From Pseudomonadota bacterium (GTDB lineage Bacteria > Pseudomonadota > Gammaproteobacteria > Burkholderiales > Chitinibacteraceae), in assembly GCA_026399755.1 (NCBI GenBank), contig JAPLQI010000074.1, positions 33,751 to 97,750 of the forward strand: a stretch of 64,000 bases of DNA, given 5' to 3'. Numbering within the stretch: position 1 is the first letter of the stretch; every line of letters starts with the position of its first letter. This document shows positions 8,926 through 17,785 of the stretch, one piece after another. Under the pieces are notes generated by a model, which saw only the letters and a list, made by a program, of their open reading frames with translations, ran no database searches and was not told the origin of the DNA. Both the position numbers and the translations under genes were made by a program.

Positions 8926-11067
8926 TTACTTTTCTGTCATCACAATCAAGTCTCCCCTCTCACCTTTGCTTAGCCTTTGCTGATGCAAGGCCACGAGAGG
9001 GTCGTGGGGGTAGAGTAAGGCAAGTTCGCTAAAGTAGTTGACGCTGCTTAGGTCGGTTTCTTTAACCATTCGCTGGTAAGCGGCGCAGTAAGCATCTAGC
9101 GGTGCATAGCAGGTTAAATAGTCTTCGGTTAGCGGCTCAAATACTTGCAGCGCTTGGCTTTTGCCCTTGAGTACAAGTCGAGCAATGGGGCGAACATGGG
9201 CATCAGGGCAGCCAAAGAGTGTAGCCTCAGATAGGCAGATGTGCGTGCCAAGATGCTTGTTCACGCTTTCTAAGCGGGCTGCGGTGTTAACTGCGTCACC
9301 CAGTGCGCGGTAATCAAACATGGTGGAGCCGCCAAAATTGCCCACTATCACTTCCCCGGAATGAATGCCAATGCGGGTTTTGCCAAACTGAATGCCTTTG
9401 GCGTTGAGCGCAGTGGCGTAGGCGTTGGCAAAGGTATTCATTTCCATCGCGCAATTGAAGGCGCGCGCTTGATGGTCGGCCTGCACCATGGGCGCAGAAA
9501 ACATAATGGCGACCGCATCGCCCACAATTCGATCAAGCGTGCCTTCGTGCTTAAAGGCAATGGCAATCATTTGATCTAAATAGTCATTCAGCAAAACCAC
9601 AGCCTTGGCGGGGTCGATACTCTCCATCAGCGAGGTGAAGTCTGCTAAATCAGTAAAGATAAAGCTGCATTCCTGCCGCCGCCCACCGAGTGCCATCGAA
9701 TCGGGGTGTTCTATTAAATGGCTGACGCGGTTAGGGGAAACATAGCGGGAGAAGGCTTGCTTGATCCAGCGCTGCTCGCGCTCGCTGCTCCAGTGGTGCA
9801 AAAGGCTGCCAAAAATAGAGGTTGCCGCAAAAATAAGTGCGGGCGTCACGGTATTGAGCAGCAGGGCATGGGCTTGAAAAGCATACCAGCCGCTCAAGAG
9901 CACAAGGCTTAAAATCGCCATTGTGATGCTAGCTGCATGCAGCGCACGGGCTCTTATCGCCATCCAAGCAATCAAAAGACTGCCGAGAAGTGTGATCAGG
10001 ATTTCGGCAAACTTGGCCCAGCTGGGGCGCTGCAAAATATGGCCAGAAGTGATTTGCTCTAGCAGCTGAGCATGCGCTTCTACGCCGGGTAAAATACGGC
10101 CTAGCGGGCTAAAGCGTAAATCCATCAGCCCCTGTGCCGAGCTGCCAATCAGGATCATTTGGCCTTTTAGCTGCTCGCTTGGGATTTTCCCTGCTAAGAG
10201 TTTCCAAGCGGGCAGGTAACGGCTGGGGTTAGGAGGCGAGTAATGCAGCCATACTTCGCCATTTTCGGTCGTTGGAATCCGATATTTGCCGATGCGTATT
10301 TCGCTTAGCCCTTGGCCATTTTCCTGAGTTTTTAAAATATAGTTTTGCTCTCCCTGCGCCACGCGGAGGATTTCGGCATCGAGTGTGGGGACGGGATTCC
10401 CCGCTAGCTGCAGCAATAGTGGAATACGGCGAATCACGCCGTCGCTATCGGGTAAAAAATTCAACGCACCATTGCCACGGGCTACGTTTGCAAATTCTGG
10501 CCGGGCAAGGATGGCGCTCTGAAAAGGATGTAGCCAGCGGCTGGGCGGCGGGCCGGTATAAATATAGCGAAAAGGGCGAGGCAGCTGAGCTGCTGTGCTG
10601 CTGGCCAAGTCCCTTTGCACGGTAAAACCAAGCACAACAGGTGCTTTTTTAATACTCTGAGCAAACAGCTGATCATGGTCCGGCAGCGCTTCTAGCTCGC
10701 TACGTAAAGCACCTTTCAATGACCAAAGATCCGCCATGGCGCGTGGTGCTGTGCGGTCGGCTTCAGAAAAAACCACATCAAAGCCAATTGCGGCAGCATC
10801 AGCGTTATTGAGTTTGTCGACCATTTCTGCAAGTCGAGTGCGTGGCCAAGGCCATTGGCCAAGTCGGGCCAAGCTTTCATCGTCGATATCAATAATCTTC
10901 ACCGGCAAGGCGGCTTGTTCCCGTGGGGACCAGCGCTGATATTGATCAAACAGATTGTTGCGTAAGGATTGCAAGGGAATAGGGTCGGCTAAAAGCAGCG
11001 CTAAACCTATGAGAACAGAGGCAAGTGGAAGGAGAAAGCCAAGGCGAGGGATGGATTGATTGATCAT
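8926..11067 (-). CDS. CHASE2-domain class III adenylate/guanylate cyclase
   Basis: A membrane cyclase of 713 residues that would make cAMP (or cGMP) in response to a periplasmic signal. An N-terminal anchor (about 10-28) is followed by a CHASE2 domain (about 35-330; 'VKIIDIDDESLARLGQWPWP', later 'MILIGSSAQGLMDLRFSP'), three membrane helices (about 350-425), and a cyclase domain (about 460-640). Both metal aspartates are visible (FTDLADFTS and RIVGDAVAIMF), as are the D-Y-x4-G-D substrate region and the N-T-A-A-R-L-E transition-state residues. The Lys that normally contacts adenine appears to be Arg (DRIVGD rather than DKFIGD), so nucleotide preference is uncertain. It is divergent from the FecR/OmpA pair and followed by the HD gene. 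Confidence 0.9.
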   Translation of the reverse strand: MINQSIPRLGFLLPLASVLIGLALLLADPIPLQSLRNNLFDQYQRWSPREQAALPVKIIDIDDESLARLGQWPWPRTRLAEMVDKLNNADAAAIGFDVVFSEADRTAPRAMADLWSLKGALRSELEALPDHDQLFAQSIKKAPVVLGFTVQRDLASSTAAQLPRPFRYIYTGPPPSRWLHPFQSAILARPEFANVARGNGALNFLPDSDGVIRRIPLLLQLAGNPVPTLDAEILRVAQGEQNYILKTQENGQGLSEIRIGKYRIPTTENGEVWLHYSPPNPSRYLPAWKLLAGKIPSEQLKGQMILIGSSAQGLMDLRFSPLGRILPGVEAHAQLLEQITSGHILQRPSWAKFAEILITLLGSLLIAWMAIRARALHAASITMAILSLVLLSGWYAFQAHALLLNTVTPALIFAATSIFGSLLHHWSSEREQRWIKQAFSRYVSPNRVSHLIEHPDSMALGGRRQECSFIFTDLADFTSLMESIDPAKAVVLLNDYLDQMIAIAFKHEGTLDRIVGDAVAIMFSAPMVQADHQARAFNCAMEMNTFANAYATALNAKGIQFGKTRIGIHSGEVIVGNFGGSTMFDYRALGDAVNTAARLESVNKHLGTHICLSEATLFGCPDAHVRPIARLVLKGKSQALQVFEPLTEDYLTCYAPLDAYCAAYQRMVKETDLSSVNYFSELALLYPHDPLVALHQQRLSKGERGDLIVMTEK

Positions 11068-11114
11068 GACTAGAGCTCGATGGTGATTTTCTTACGCTAG
11101 GCTTTTAACTTTAT

Positions 11115-11127
11115 TTGAGTGACTCAA
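11115..11127. promoter_or_regulatory. Palindrome between divergent cyclase and FecR genes
   Basis: TTGAGTGACTCAA is a perfect 13-bp palindrome 48 bp before the cyclase start and about 230 bp before the FecR gene. It could be an operator for either unit. No protein is assigned. Confidence 0.35.
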
Positions 11128-11359
11128 CAAAAGCCATACTACATTGGTAATGATTAGACTGATTATCTACAGGCTGCTGGTTTAAATCATGGCCTTGCAT
11201 AAAATGCACATGAGCAACCATAAATCCGCTGAATACAACCGTTCAGGTGAGCTAGTTTACGGCTATCTGCAGGGAGGAAAGAAGTGCGTTCAATGCTTAC
11301 AAATGCATGTTAAGCTGATGATATTTACAGCGTATCCATCCGTCGCGGAGGAAAATATC

Positions 11360-11794
11360 ATGTTTAAATTCACTTTTATCTGTGGATGCTTCTTGTCTAC
11401 TGCCTTATGGGCAGGGGATGCACCTGTCGCGTATGTTAAAAATGTAATGGGTGACGCATCGGTAACAACCGGTGGCAAAATGGTGAAAGCAGAAGTAGGC
11501 ACCGCCGTATCGCAGGGCAGTGTATTACGAACCGGTGCAAAAAGCAGCATGGGGCTTACTTTCAAAGATGAAACTATTATGTCTTTTGGCCCTGATACCC
11601 AGCTGACTGTGGATGAATATCTTTACGCGCCCGCTCAAGGCAAGCTCAGCTTGGTGGGTATGCTGGCCAAAGGAACAATGAATTACGTATCAGGAATTAT
11701 TGCGAAATTGCAGCCAGATGCCGTGGCTATCAATACCCCTGCCGGCATCATCGGCGTGCGTGGCACACAATTTGTGGTAAAGGTTGAGGAGTAG
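11360..11794 (+). CDS. Secreted FecR-domain protein
   Basis: A 144-residue exported protein with a Sec signal (about 1-18, ...STALWA) and one FecR-like beta domain: 'AYVKNVMGDASVTTGGK', then 'GSVLRTGAKSSMGLTFKDET', ending 'INTPAGIIGVRGTQFVVKV', the classic R-T-x-x-x-S-x-x-x-x-F...G-V-R-G-T pattern. It is not an anti-sigma FecR because there is no cytoplasmic part. The start at 11360 is chosen because GGAGG precedes it and it gives the signal peptide; an in-frame start at 11189 has neither. It is 3 bp upstream of the OmpA-like gene. Role unknown; probably a periplasmic ligand or scaffold. Confidence 0.85.
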   Translation: MFKFTFICGCFLSTALWAGDAPVAYVKNVMGDASVTTGGKMVKAEVGTAVSQGSVLRTGAKSSMGLTFKDETIMSFGPDTQLTVDEYLYAPAQGKLSLVGMLAKGTMNYVSGIIAKLQPDAVAINTPAGIIGVRGTQFVVKVEE

Positions 11795-11797
11795 TCT

Positions 11798-12397
11798 ATG
11801 CGTTTTGAGCTTTTATCTAGGGCGATGCGCCCACTGTTGTTGTGCTCCGCTTTCTTACTTTCAGCGTGCGCATCGAACTCTTACATTGTTTTGCTGGAAA
11901 ACCCAAATGGGCATACTGGCGAGGTGGTGGTAACGGGGGAGAAGGGTAAGCAAGTGATTAAAACAGCGGGCTACGGTGCCAGCCTAGATGGCTCGGAAGC
12001 GCCTGCACCTGTTGCGGCAGAAAAAATTAAAAGCGATTTTGCTGAGGCAATGGCCGCTCGGCCAAAGATACCGCTGCGTTATATCTTGTATTTTCAATCT
12101 GACGCCACATTAACGGCTGAATCTGAAGCTATGATTCCTAAAATTATCGCTGAGGCGGTAAATTGGCCTGCCGTAGATATCTCGGTTGTTGGGCATACCG
12201 ATACCCTAGGAGTAGCTGAAATCAATGAATCACTAGCGCTGGTTCGTGCGGTGGTGATTGCTGATTTGTTAAAAGAGAAGGGGCTTAAATACAATTCACT
12301 CAATGTGGAATCGCATGGCGAACGTAACCTTTTAATCCCTACGCCAGATGACACTATAGAGCCCAGAAATCGCCGAGTAGAGGTTTCTATTCGTTAA
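11798..12397 (+). CDS. OmpA-family outer-membrane lipoprotein
   Basis: A 199-residue lipoprotein (lipobox L-S-A-C, Cys24) with a C-terminal OmpA/Pal peptidoglycan-binding domain (about 95-197): 'VVGHTDTLG' and the closing 'NRRVEVSIR' carry the conserved Asp and Arg that bind diaminopimelate. It should tether the outer membrane to peptidoglycan. It is translationally close to the FecR gene (3-bp gap) and ends at a strong terminator, so the two form a bicistronic unit. With the divergent CHASE2 cyclase this makes an envelope-sensing locus (inference). Confidence 0.88.
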   Translation: MRFELLSRAMRPLLLCSAFLLSACASNSYIVLLENPNGHTGEVVVTGEKGKQVIKTAGYGASLDGSEAPAPVAAEKIKSDFAEAMAARPKIPLRYILYFQSDATLTAESEAMIPKIIAEAVNWPAVDISVVGHTDTLGVAEINESLALVRAVVIADLLKEKGLKYNSLNVESHGERNLLIPTPDDTIEPRNRRVEVSIR

Positions 12398-12431
12398 GGT
12401 GGCCTGATTATTTGGCTTGATTTTTTGTAGT

Positions 12432-12468
12432 AAAAAGCCCGCTTCTTTTGAAAGAAGCGGGCTTTTTT
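12432..12468 (+). terminator. Rho-independent terminator after the OmpA-like gene
   Basis: Perfect AAAAGCCCGCTTCTTT / AAGAAGCGGGCTTTTTT stem with a very short loop and a T run. Confidence 0.93.
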
Positions 12469-12499
12469 ATGGGTGATAACTGATGTTACGCTGAGATCG

Positions 12500-12780
12500 T
12501 CTTTTTAGTGCCTTCGGCACGTTGATTTAGGTGCGCCTTCCTTTCTTGTGTGGCCAAGAAACGAAGCCAAGCCACAAACTCAAGAACACGAAGGCTCCTT
12601 CTGCGGTCCAATCGAGTCGGCGGCGGGTGGGATTGGCTGGATCCTTCGCTCCCAAGCGATCCCCCGCCCCGCTTGTTCGGAGCTTGCGTGTTTCAAGGGG
12701 AGATTTAAGCCCCATGCCACGAACTGCGGTGCGAATCCTAATTGCGGGGGGGTAAAACACCCAAAACCTACAAAACAATG
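12500..12780. repeat. Rep-C long dispersed element, copy 1
   Basis: About 280 bp beginning CTTTTTAGTGCCTTCGGCACG, with CCAAGAAACGAAGCCAA, an AATCGAG segment, a CCCGCC...GCTTGTTC segment, and CGTGTTTCAAGGGGA. The same blocks occur in the same order on the opposite strand at 29800-30055. It has open frames on both strands, but these are low-complexity products of the repeat and not supported as genes. It separates the OmpA terminator from hutH. Confidence 0.75.
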
Positions 12781-12796
12781 AAATTCAAACCATGTC

Positions 12797-12848
12797 TTTC
12801 TCTGTGAAACTCAGTGTTCTCTGTGGCCTCCGTGTTTCAAGATTTGGG
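12797..12848. repeat. Rep-B half element downstream of hutH
   Basis: Only the right arm type is present (CTCTGTGAAACTCAGTGTTC, then CTCCGTGTTTCAAGATTTGG). The matching left arm is missing, and Rep-C lies where it would be. Confidence 0.7.
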
Positions 12849-12874
12849 TTTGGCTGTGTAACATCAAGCACTCA

Positions 12875-14410
12875 TCACACCGAAGGCAGTAAGCCTGGCA
12901 GGCTAAATGTGTTGTATGCCGCGCGGCTAATCAGGGCTGCTGCTTTTTCGATGTCGGGTGCAAAGTAGCGGTCTTTATCGTAGAAAGTCACCTCGGCACG
13001 AAGAAGCGCTTTAGCGGCTTCCAGCTTATCGGACGCTTTGTTCGGCGCTCTGAAATCAATCCCTTGGCAAGCTGCGAGTAATTCCACGGCCAGAATACCT
13101 GCGGTGTTTTCGCTCATGTCTTTCAGGCGGCGCGCGGCAAAAGTCGCCATAGAAACATGATCTTCCTGATTGGCCGATGTGGGCAAGCTGTCTACCGATG
13201 CGGGGTGAGCCAGCGATTTATTTTCAGAAGCCAGCGCAGCACCTGTCACTTGGGCGATCATAAAGCCAGAATTAACGCCGCCGTTATTCACCAGGAAGGC
13301 GGGTAATTTAGACAGGTTATTATCGATCAACAGGGCCATACGGCGCTCGGATAGCGAGCCGATTTCGGCAATCGCCAGCGCCAAATTATCCGCAGCAAAG
13401 GCCACTGGCTCGGCGTGGAAATTGCCGCCAGATAGAATCACATTGTCATCTGAAAACACCAGCGGGTTATCCGATACGGCATTGGCCTCTATCAGCAGGG
13501 TTTCTGCTGAATTACGGATTTGCGTCAGGCATGCGCCCATTACCTGTGGCTGGCAGCGCAATGAATACGGGTCTTGCACTTTGCCGCAGTTGGCGTGGGC
13601 TTGTGAGATTTCGCTAGCGTCCCCAAGCAAGTCACGATAAAACGCCGCCGAATCAATCTGCCCAGCATGGCCGCGCACGGCATGAATGCGGGCGTCAAAT
13701 GGTGTGCGGCTACCCATCGCCGCTTCGACCGACAAGCTGCCTGCTACGGATGCGGCGATAAATAAATCTTCAGCGGCAAATAAGCCTTCTAGCGCAAAGG
13801 CGGTCGATGCCTGTGTGCCATTCAATAGCGCCAAGCCTTCTTTGGGGGCGAGCACGATAGGATCAAGGCTGGCGGCTTGCATCGCAACAGCGCCGGTGAC
13901 ACGTTTGCCATCAACAAAGGCTTCACCTTCGCCAATCAAAACGGCGCTCATATGGGATAGCGGGGCCAAATCACCCGATGCACCGACCGAGCCTTTTTGC
14001 GGAATCACCGGATAAATTTGATGGTTAAATAGGGTAATCAGCGCTTCGATCACCGAGAGGCGAATGCCGGAGAAACCACGCGCCAGCGAGTTGATTTTTA
14101 GCGCCATCAGCAAACGCACAGTGCCGTTTTCCATAGGCTTACCGATGCCCGCAGCGTGCGAAAGCACGATGGAGCGTTGCAGCAGCTCAAGTTCTTCAGT
14201 GGCGATTTTGGTGCTGGCGAGCAAGCCAAAGCCCGTGTTAATGCCATACACCGTGCGCCCTTCAGTTAAAACGCGTGCAACGGTAGCGGCAGCGGCATTG
14301 ATGCCCGCATGCGCCGAGGCGTCTAGGCTAAGGGTAATGCTTTCATCGCGGGCAATCTTGCGTAAATCAGCAAGCGTTAATTGGCCGGGCTTAATATTAA
14401 ATGTGCTCAT
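12875..14410 (-). CDS. hutH: Histidine ammonia-lyase
   Basis: Removes ammonia from L-histidine to give urocanate, the first step of histidine degradation. The 511 residues are normal for the family. The Ala-Ser-Gly triad that cyclises to the MIO electrophile is at 144-146 in '[15 protein letters not shown]', and 'YGINTGFG' (55-62) carries the catalytic Tyr. The QEDHVSM motif is also present. It is the last gene of the minus-strand hut cluster, but 359 bp with two Rep-B copies separate it from hutU; no TGTA-N2-TACA operator is seen next to its start, so it may rely on read-through from hutU. Confidence 0.98.
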   Translation of the reverse strand: MSTFNIKPGQLTLADLRKIARDESITLSLDASAHAGINAAAATVARVLTEGRTVYGINTGFGLLASTKIATEELELLQRSIVLSHAAGIGKPMENGTVRLLMALKINSLARGFSGIRLSVIEALITLFNHQIYPVIPQKGSVGASGDLAPLSHMSAVLIGEGEAFVDGKRVTGAVAMQAASLDPIVLAPKEGLALLNGTQASTAFALEGLFAAEDLFIAASVAGSLSVEAAMGSRTPFDARIHAVRGHAGQIDSAAFYRDLLGDASEISQAHANCGKVQDPYSLRCQPQVMGACLTQIRNSAETLLIEANAVSDNPLVFSDDNVILSGGNFHAEPVAFAADNLALAIAEIGSLSERRMALLIDNNLSKLPAFLVNNGGVNSGFMIAQVTGAALASENKSLAHPASVDSLPTSANQEDHVSMATFAARRLKDMSENTAGILAVELLAACQGIDFRAPNKASDKLEAAKALLRAEVTFYDKDRYFAPDIEKAAALISRAAYNTFSLPGLLPSV

Positions 14411-14458
14411 TGTGTGATCCAGTGTGTGTTTTTATAGTGTGGTGGGCGCTAAAAAGTT

Positions 14459-14584
14459 CTGTAGACACAGAGATCCGTGAGGACACAGAGCACACTGAGA
14501 AAAACTAAGAAAAGAGATTTAAACTCGATCGTCTTGGTTTTCTCCGTGTTCTGCTTTTTAACTCCGTGTTCTCTGAGTCTACAG
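14459..14584. repeat. Rep-B inverted repeat, first of two in the hutU-hutH gap
   Basis: Arms CTGTAGACACAGAG (14459-14472) and CTCTGAGTCTACAG ending 14584. Inner GAACACGGAG-type blocks also pair. Confidence 0.85.
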
Positions 14585-14620
14585 ACCTTAGGTTTTTAAA
14601 GAATTGAAAGTCAAAAAGGC

Positions 14621-14743
14621 CTGTAGACACAGAGAGCGGTGAGAACACAGAGCACACAGAGAAAAACAAAAGGAAAAACCTTGTGCTTTCTTAAGGTTTT
14701 CTCAGTGTTCTGTTTTTTAACTCCGTGTTCTCTGTGTCTACAG
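14621..14743. repeat. Rep-B inverted repeat, second of two in the hutU-hutH gap
   Basis: Arms CTGTAGACACAGAG (14621-14634) and CTCTGTGTCTACAG (14730-14743). With the preceding copy it is a head-to-tail pair and the only tandem in the window. Together they fill the 359-bp gap. Confidence 0.87.
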
Positions 14744-14769
14744 ATCTTGGGGTTTTGCAGCTCTGCCTT

Positions 14770-16440
14770 TTACTTCAACATCGGCAAATCTAAGCCCTGC
14801 TCTTTAGCGCAGTTTTTGGCGATGTCATAGCCTGCGTCGGCGTGGCGCATGACGCCGGTGCCGGGGTCGTTCCACAGTACGCGGCCTAGGCGTTTGGCGG
14901 CGGCGTCTGTGCCATCAGCCACAATCACCACGCCTGAATGCTGAGAAAACCCCATGCCTACGCCGCCGCCGTGGTGGAGCGATACCCAAGTTGCGCCGCC
15001 TGCGGTATTAAGCAGCGCGTTCAAGAGTGGCCAGTCGGATACGGCATCCGAGCCATCTAGCATGGCTTCGGTTTCGCGGTTTGGTGAGGCTACCGAGCCA
15101 GAGTCGAGGTGATCACGGCCGATCACGATCGGCGCTTTTAGCTCGCCACTTTTAACCATTTCATTAAAGGCCAGCGCCAGGCGGGCGCGATCTTTCAGGC
15201 CTACCCAGCAAATACGCGCTGGCAAGCCTTGGAAGGCGATGCGTTCACGCGCCATATCCAGCCAGTTGTGCAGATGCGGGTTGTCTGGGATCAGCTCTTT
15301 TACTTTTGCATCCGTTTTGTAGATATCTTCTGGATCGCCAGATAGCGCCACCCAGCGGAAAGGGCCGATGCCTTCGCAAAATAGCGGGCGCACATAGGCG
15401 GGTACAAATCCGGGGAAGTCGAATGCGTTGGCCACGCCTTCTTCCAGCGCCATTTGGCGGATGTTATTGCCGTAATCAACCGTTGCCGCGCCACGCGCTT
15501 GTAAATCCAGCATTGCTTGTACTTGCTTGGCCATCGATTGCTTAGCGGCCTTGGTCACGCCTGCTGGGTCTGATTTTTGCGCCTCGCGCCATTTGGCAAT
15601 ATCCCAGCCCTGTGGCAAATAGCCGTGTACAGGGTCGTGCGCCGAAGTTTGATCGGTGACGACATCGGGGGTAATGCCACGGGCAACCAGCTCGGCAAAG
15701 ACATCGGCGGCATTGCCTAAGAGGCCAACGGATACTGGTTTGCCGGCTTCTTTGGCATCGGCCACGATGGCCAGTGCTTCATCTAAGGTGGTCGCTTTGC
15801 GGTCTACATAGCGCGTCTTCAGGCGGAAATCGATGCGGGTTTCATCGCATTCCACGGCTATCATCGAAAAACCTGCCATCGTTGCGGCCAGAGGCTGAGC
15901 GCCACCCATGCCGCCCAAACCGCCAGTCAAGACCCAACGCCCCTGCGCTACACCGTCAAAATGCTGCTTGGCCATCGCGACAAAAGTCTCGTAAGTGCCT
16001 TGCACAATGCCCTGGCTGCCGATGTAAATCCAGCTACCTGCGGTCATCTGGCCGTACATCATCAGGCCTTTTTTGTCTAACTCGTTAAAGTGTTCCCAAT
16101 TGGCCCAGTGAGGCACCAGATTGGAGTTCGCCAGCAGCACGCGCGGTGCATCGGGGTGCGATGGAAATACGCCAACTGGCTTGCCTGATTGAATCAACAG
16201 CGTTTGATCGTCGTCCAGCCGGGTGAGTACTTCCAGAATCTTGTCGTAGCATTCCCAATTGCGCGCCGCACGGCCAATCCCGCCGTAAACCACCAAGGAT
16301 TGCGGATACTCGGCCACTTCGGCGTCGAGATTATTCTGGATCATGCGAAAAGCGGCTTCAGTCAGCCAGCTTTTACAAGTCAACTCGCTACCGCGTGGCG
16401 CGCGAATGACGCGGGAAGGATCATGGCGTGGGTCAGTCAT
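14770..16440 (-). CDS. hutU: Urocanate hydratase
   Basis: Hydrates urocanate to imidazolone propionate using tightly bound NAD+. The 556 residues match the family (about 555-560). The NAD-binding '[13 protein letters not shown]' is near residue 177, and the conserved active-site cysteine region '[19 protein letters not shown]' and the C-terminal '[16 protein letters not shown]' block are intact. GGAG lies 7 bases before the ATG, and a HutC-type operator is 18 bp upstream, so hutU appears to have its own regulated promoter even though it lies inside the cluster. Confidence 0.98.
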   Translation of the reverse strand: MTDPRHDPSRVIRAPRGSELTCKSWLTEAAFRMIQNNLDAEVAEYPQSLVVYGGIGRAARNWECYDKILEVLTRLDDDQTLLIQSGKPVGVFPSHPDAPRVLLANSNLVPHWANWEHFNELDKKGLMMYGQMTAGSWIYIGSQGIVQGTYETFVAMAKQHFDGVAQGRWVLTGGLGGMGGAQPLAATMAGFSMIAVECDETRIDFRLKTRYVDRKATTLDEALAIVADAKEAGKPVSVGLLGNAADVFAELVARGITPDVVTDQTSAHDPVHGYLPQGWDIAKWREAQKSDPAGVTKAAKQSMAKQVQAMLDLQARGAATVDYGNNIRQMALEEGVANAFDFPGFVPAYVRPLFCEGIGPFRWVALSGDPEDIYKTDAKVKELIPDNPHLHNWLDMARERIAFQGLPARICWVGLKDRARLALAFNEMVKSGELKAPIVIGRDHLDSGSVASPNRETEAMLDGSDAVSDWPLLNALLNTAGGATWVSLHHGGGVGMGFSQHSGVVIVADGTDAAAKRLGRVLWNDPGTGVMRHADAGYDIAKNCAKEQGLDLPMLK

Positions 16441-16458
16441 TTTCAGGCTCCGGGTTGG

Positions 16459-16468
16459 TGTATATACA
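16459..16468 (-). promoter_or_regulatory. HutC-type operator upstream of hutU
   Basis: TGTATATACA fits the TGTA-N2-TACA site known for HutC repressors of pseudomonads. It is 18 bp before the hutU start codon and is identical to the site at hutI. Confidence 0.75.
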
Positions 16469-16473
16469 AAAAA

Positions 16474-16699
16474 CCTAAATCTTTAATCACTTCGATCCCA
16501 GAGAACACGGAGTTACACGGAGAAAACCAATCGTTAGATTGGGCGTTAAAGCTTATTTTTTGTAGGGCGGGTGAAACCCGCCAAGCTTGGCATGAAGCGC
16601 CACTTAATCGGCGGGTTTCACCCGCCCTACAAGTACTTGTCGCTTTTCTCTGTGAGACTCTGTGTTCTCTGTGTCCTCCGTGTTTTAAGGTGTGGGTTC
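16474..16699. repeat. Rep-B element split by an inserted Rep-A element
   Basis: The left Rep-B arm (CCTAAATCTTTAATCACTTC, then GAGAACACGGAG...CACGGAGAAAA) is at 16474-16526 and the right arm (CTTTTCTCTGTGAGACTCTG through TTAAGGTGTGGGTT) at 16641-16699. Between them is a complete Rep-A at 16560-16632, so two repeat families are nested. Confidence 0.8.
16560..16632. repeat. Rep-A element nested inside Rep-B
   Basis: TTGTAGGGCGGGTGAAACCC... and ...GGGTTTCACCCGCCCTACAA form a perfect stem of about 23 bp around a 27-base loop. It is the best-preserved long Rep-A copy. Confidence 0.9.
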
Positions 16700-16700
16700 T

Positions 16701-17636
16701 TTAATTTTTTGAAACTAAAGGTTTAAAGCTTCTACAAATGCTCCAAGCCAGTCTGGCGGCGGCTTTTGCGCCGTGGCTGTCGGTATCAAACAGCGGGTTG
16801 AATTCCACTAAGTCTGCTGCGACGAGTTTTCCGCTTGCAGCAAGCAGTCGGCTAAGGTGCTCGATCACGCTGATTTCCACGCCAAAGCCTGCTGGGGCGG
16901 AAACGGCGGGCATTTGCGCTGCGGGCAATACGTCTAAATCAATCGTCAGGTAAACCACATCGACCTGATCGATAAAGACTTGCAGCTGCGCCTCTGTTGC
17001 AGTCAGCTGCCACGGGGTCATTTCGATATCGAGCCGCCATGAGGCTTGCAATTGCCGTGCTTTATTAAATAGCGCCTCGGTATTGGCTGTTTCGGCCACT
17101 CCCATGCAGAGGTATTGAAAACTTTGCCCACGTTTGGCGCATGCAGCGGCAATTTGGGCAAAGGGCGTGCCGGATGTGGCGCCCGCCGCTTCGCGTAAAT
17201 CAAAGTGTGCGTCGAAATTGACAATGCCGATGCGCTGGTTTGGGTGTGCGTTGGCAATGCCCAGCCAGTGGCCGAAAGCGGTTTCATGCCCGCCACCGAG
17301 CACCAGCGACAGATGACCCGCCTGAATATTTTGGCTCACTGCCGCCGCCAAGCGTTGATGAGCCGCATCTAAATCGCCATCTTCACATATCACATCGCCA
17401 GCATCGTAAAGCGGCAGAGTAGGGTGATAAGCCAGATTAGCCAGCGCTTTGCGCAAAGTCACCGGCCCCGCCACCGCACCCACCCGCCCCTGATTGCGGC
17501 GAACGCCTTCATCACAGGCAAAGCCAAGCAGGGCAATGCCTGCGGGCTGATTGGTGGCTAAAGGTTGCACCACTTGATGCCAGCGCCGAGCCGCATCCCC
17601 TTCAGCAGCATCAATACGCCCAGTCCAAACGGTCAT
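16701..17636 (-). CDS. hutG: Formimidoylglutamase
   Basis: Hydrolyses N-formimidoyl-L-glutamate to glutamate and formamide, the last step of the short hut route. At 311 residues it is a member of the arginase/agmatinase fold with the binuclear manganese ligands visible: His in 'LGGGHETAFGHW' (about 115), the 'NFDAHFDLR' triad (about 143-151) and 'TIDLDVLPAAQMPAVSAP' (about 232-249). HutF is absent, so formamide rather than formylglutamate should be produced. It lies between hutI and hutU with Rep-B or Rep-A/B insertions on both sides. Start: GGATT 8 bases upstream of the ATG. Confidence 0.95.
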   Translation of the reverse strand: MTVWTGRIDAAEGDAARRWHQVVQPLATNQPAGIALLGFACDEGVRRNQGRVGAVAGPVTLRKALANLAYHPTLPLYDAGDVICEDGDLDAAHQRLAAAVSQNIQAGHLSLVLGGGHETAFGHWLGIANAHPNQRIGIVNFDAHFDLREAAGATSGTPFAQIAAACAKRGQSFQYLCMGVAETANTEALFNKARQLQASWRLDIEMTPWQLTATEAQLQVFIDQVDVVYLTIDLDVLPAAQMPAVSAPAGFGVEISVIEHLSRLLAASGKLVAADLVEFNPLFDTDSHGAKAAARLAWSICRSFKPLVSKN

Positions 17637-17657
17637 GGTTTTTAATCCTAATCAGTA

Positions 17658-17782
17658 AACCCAAACCTTGAACCACGGAGGTTGGGAGGACACGGAGGAT
17701 CACGGAGAAAAGCATTACAAGTCAGTTTTTCTCCGTGAAACTCCGTGTTCTCTGTGTCCTCCGTGGTTCAAGATTTAGGTTT
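17658..17782. repeat. Rep-B inverted repeat between hutI and hutG
   Basis: AACCCAAACCTTGAACCACG and CGTGGTTCAAGATTTAGGTT arms, with inner ACACGGAG / CTCCGTGT blocks. This copy is of the 'aaaccttgaaccacgg' subtype, not the 'ctgtagacacag' subtype. Confidence 0.87.
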
Positions 17783-17785
17783 TCG

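Noticed and set aside
12531..12781. Overlapping open frames on both strands in a GC-rich gap
   Set aside because: They coincide with Rep-C copy 1, and similar frames appear in the inverted copy; products are low-complexity and no ribosome site or family supports them.
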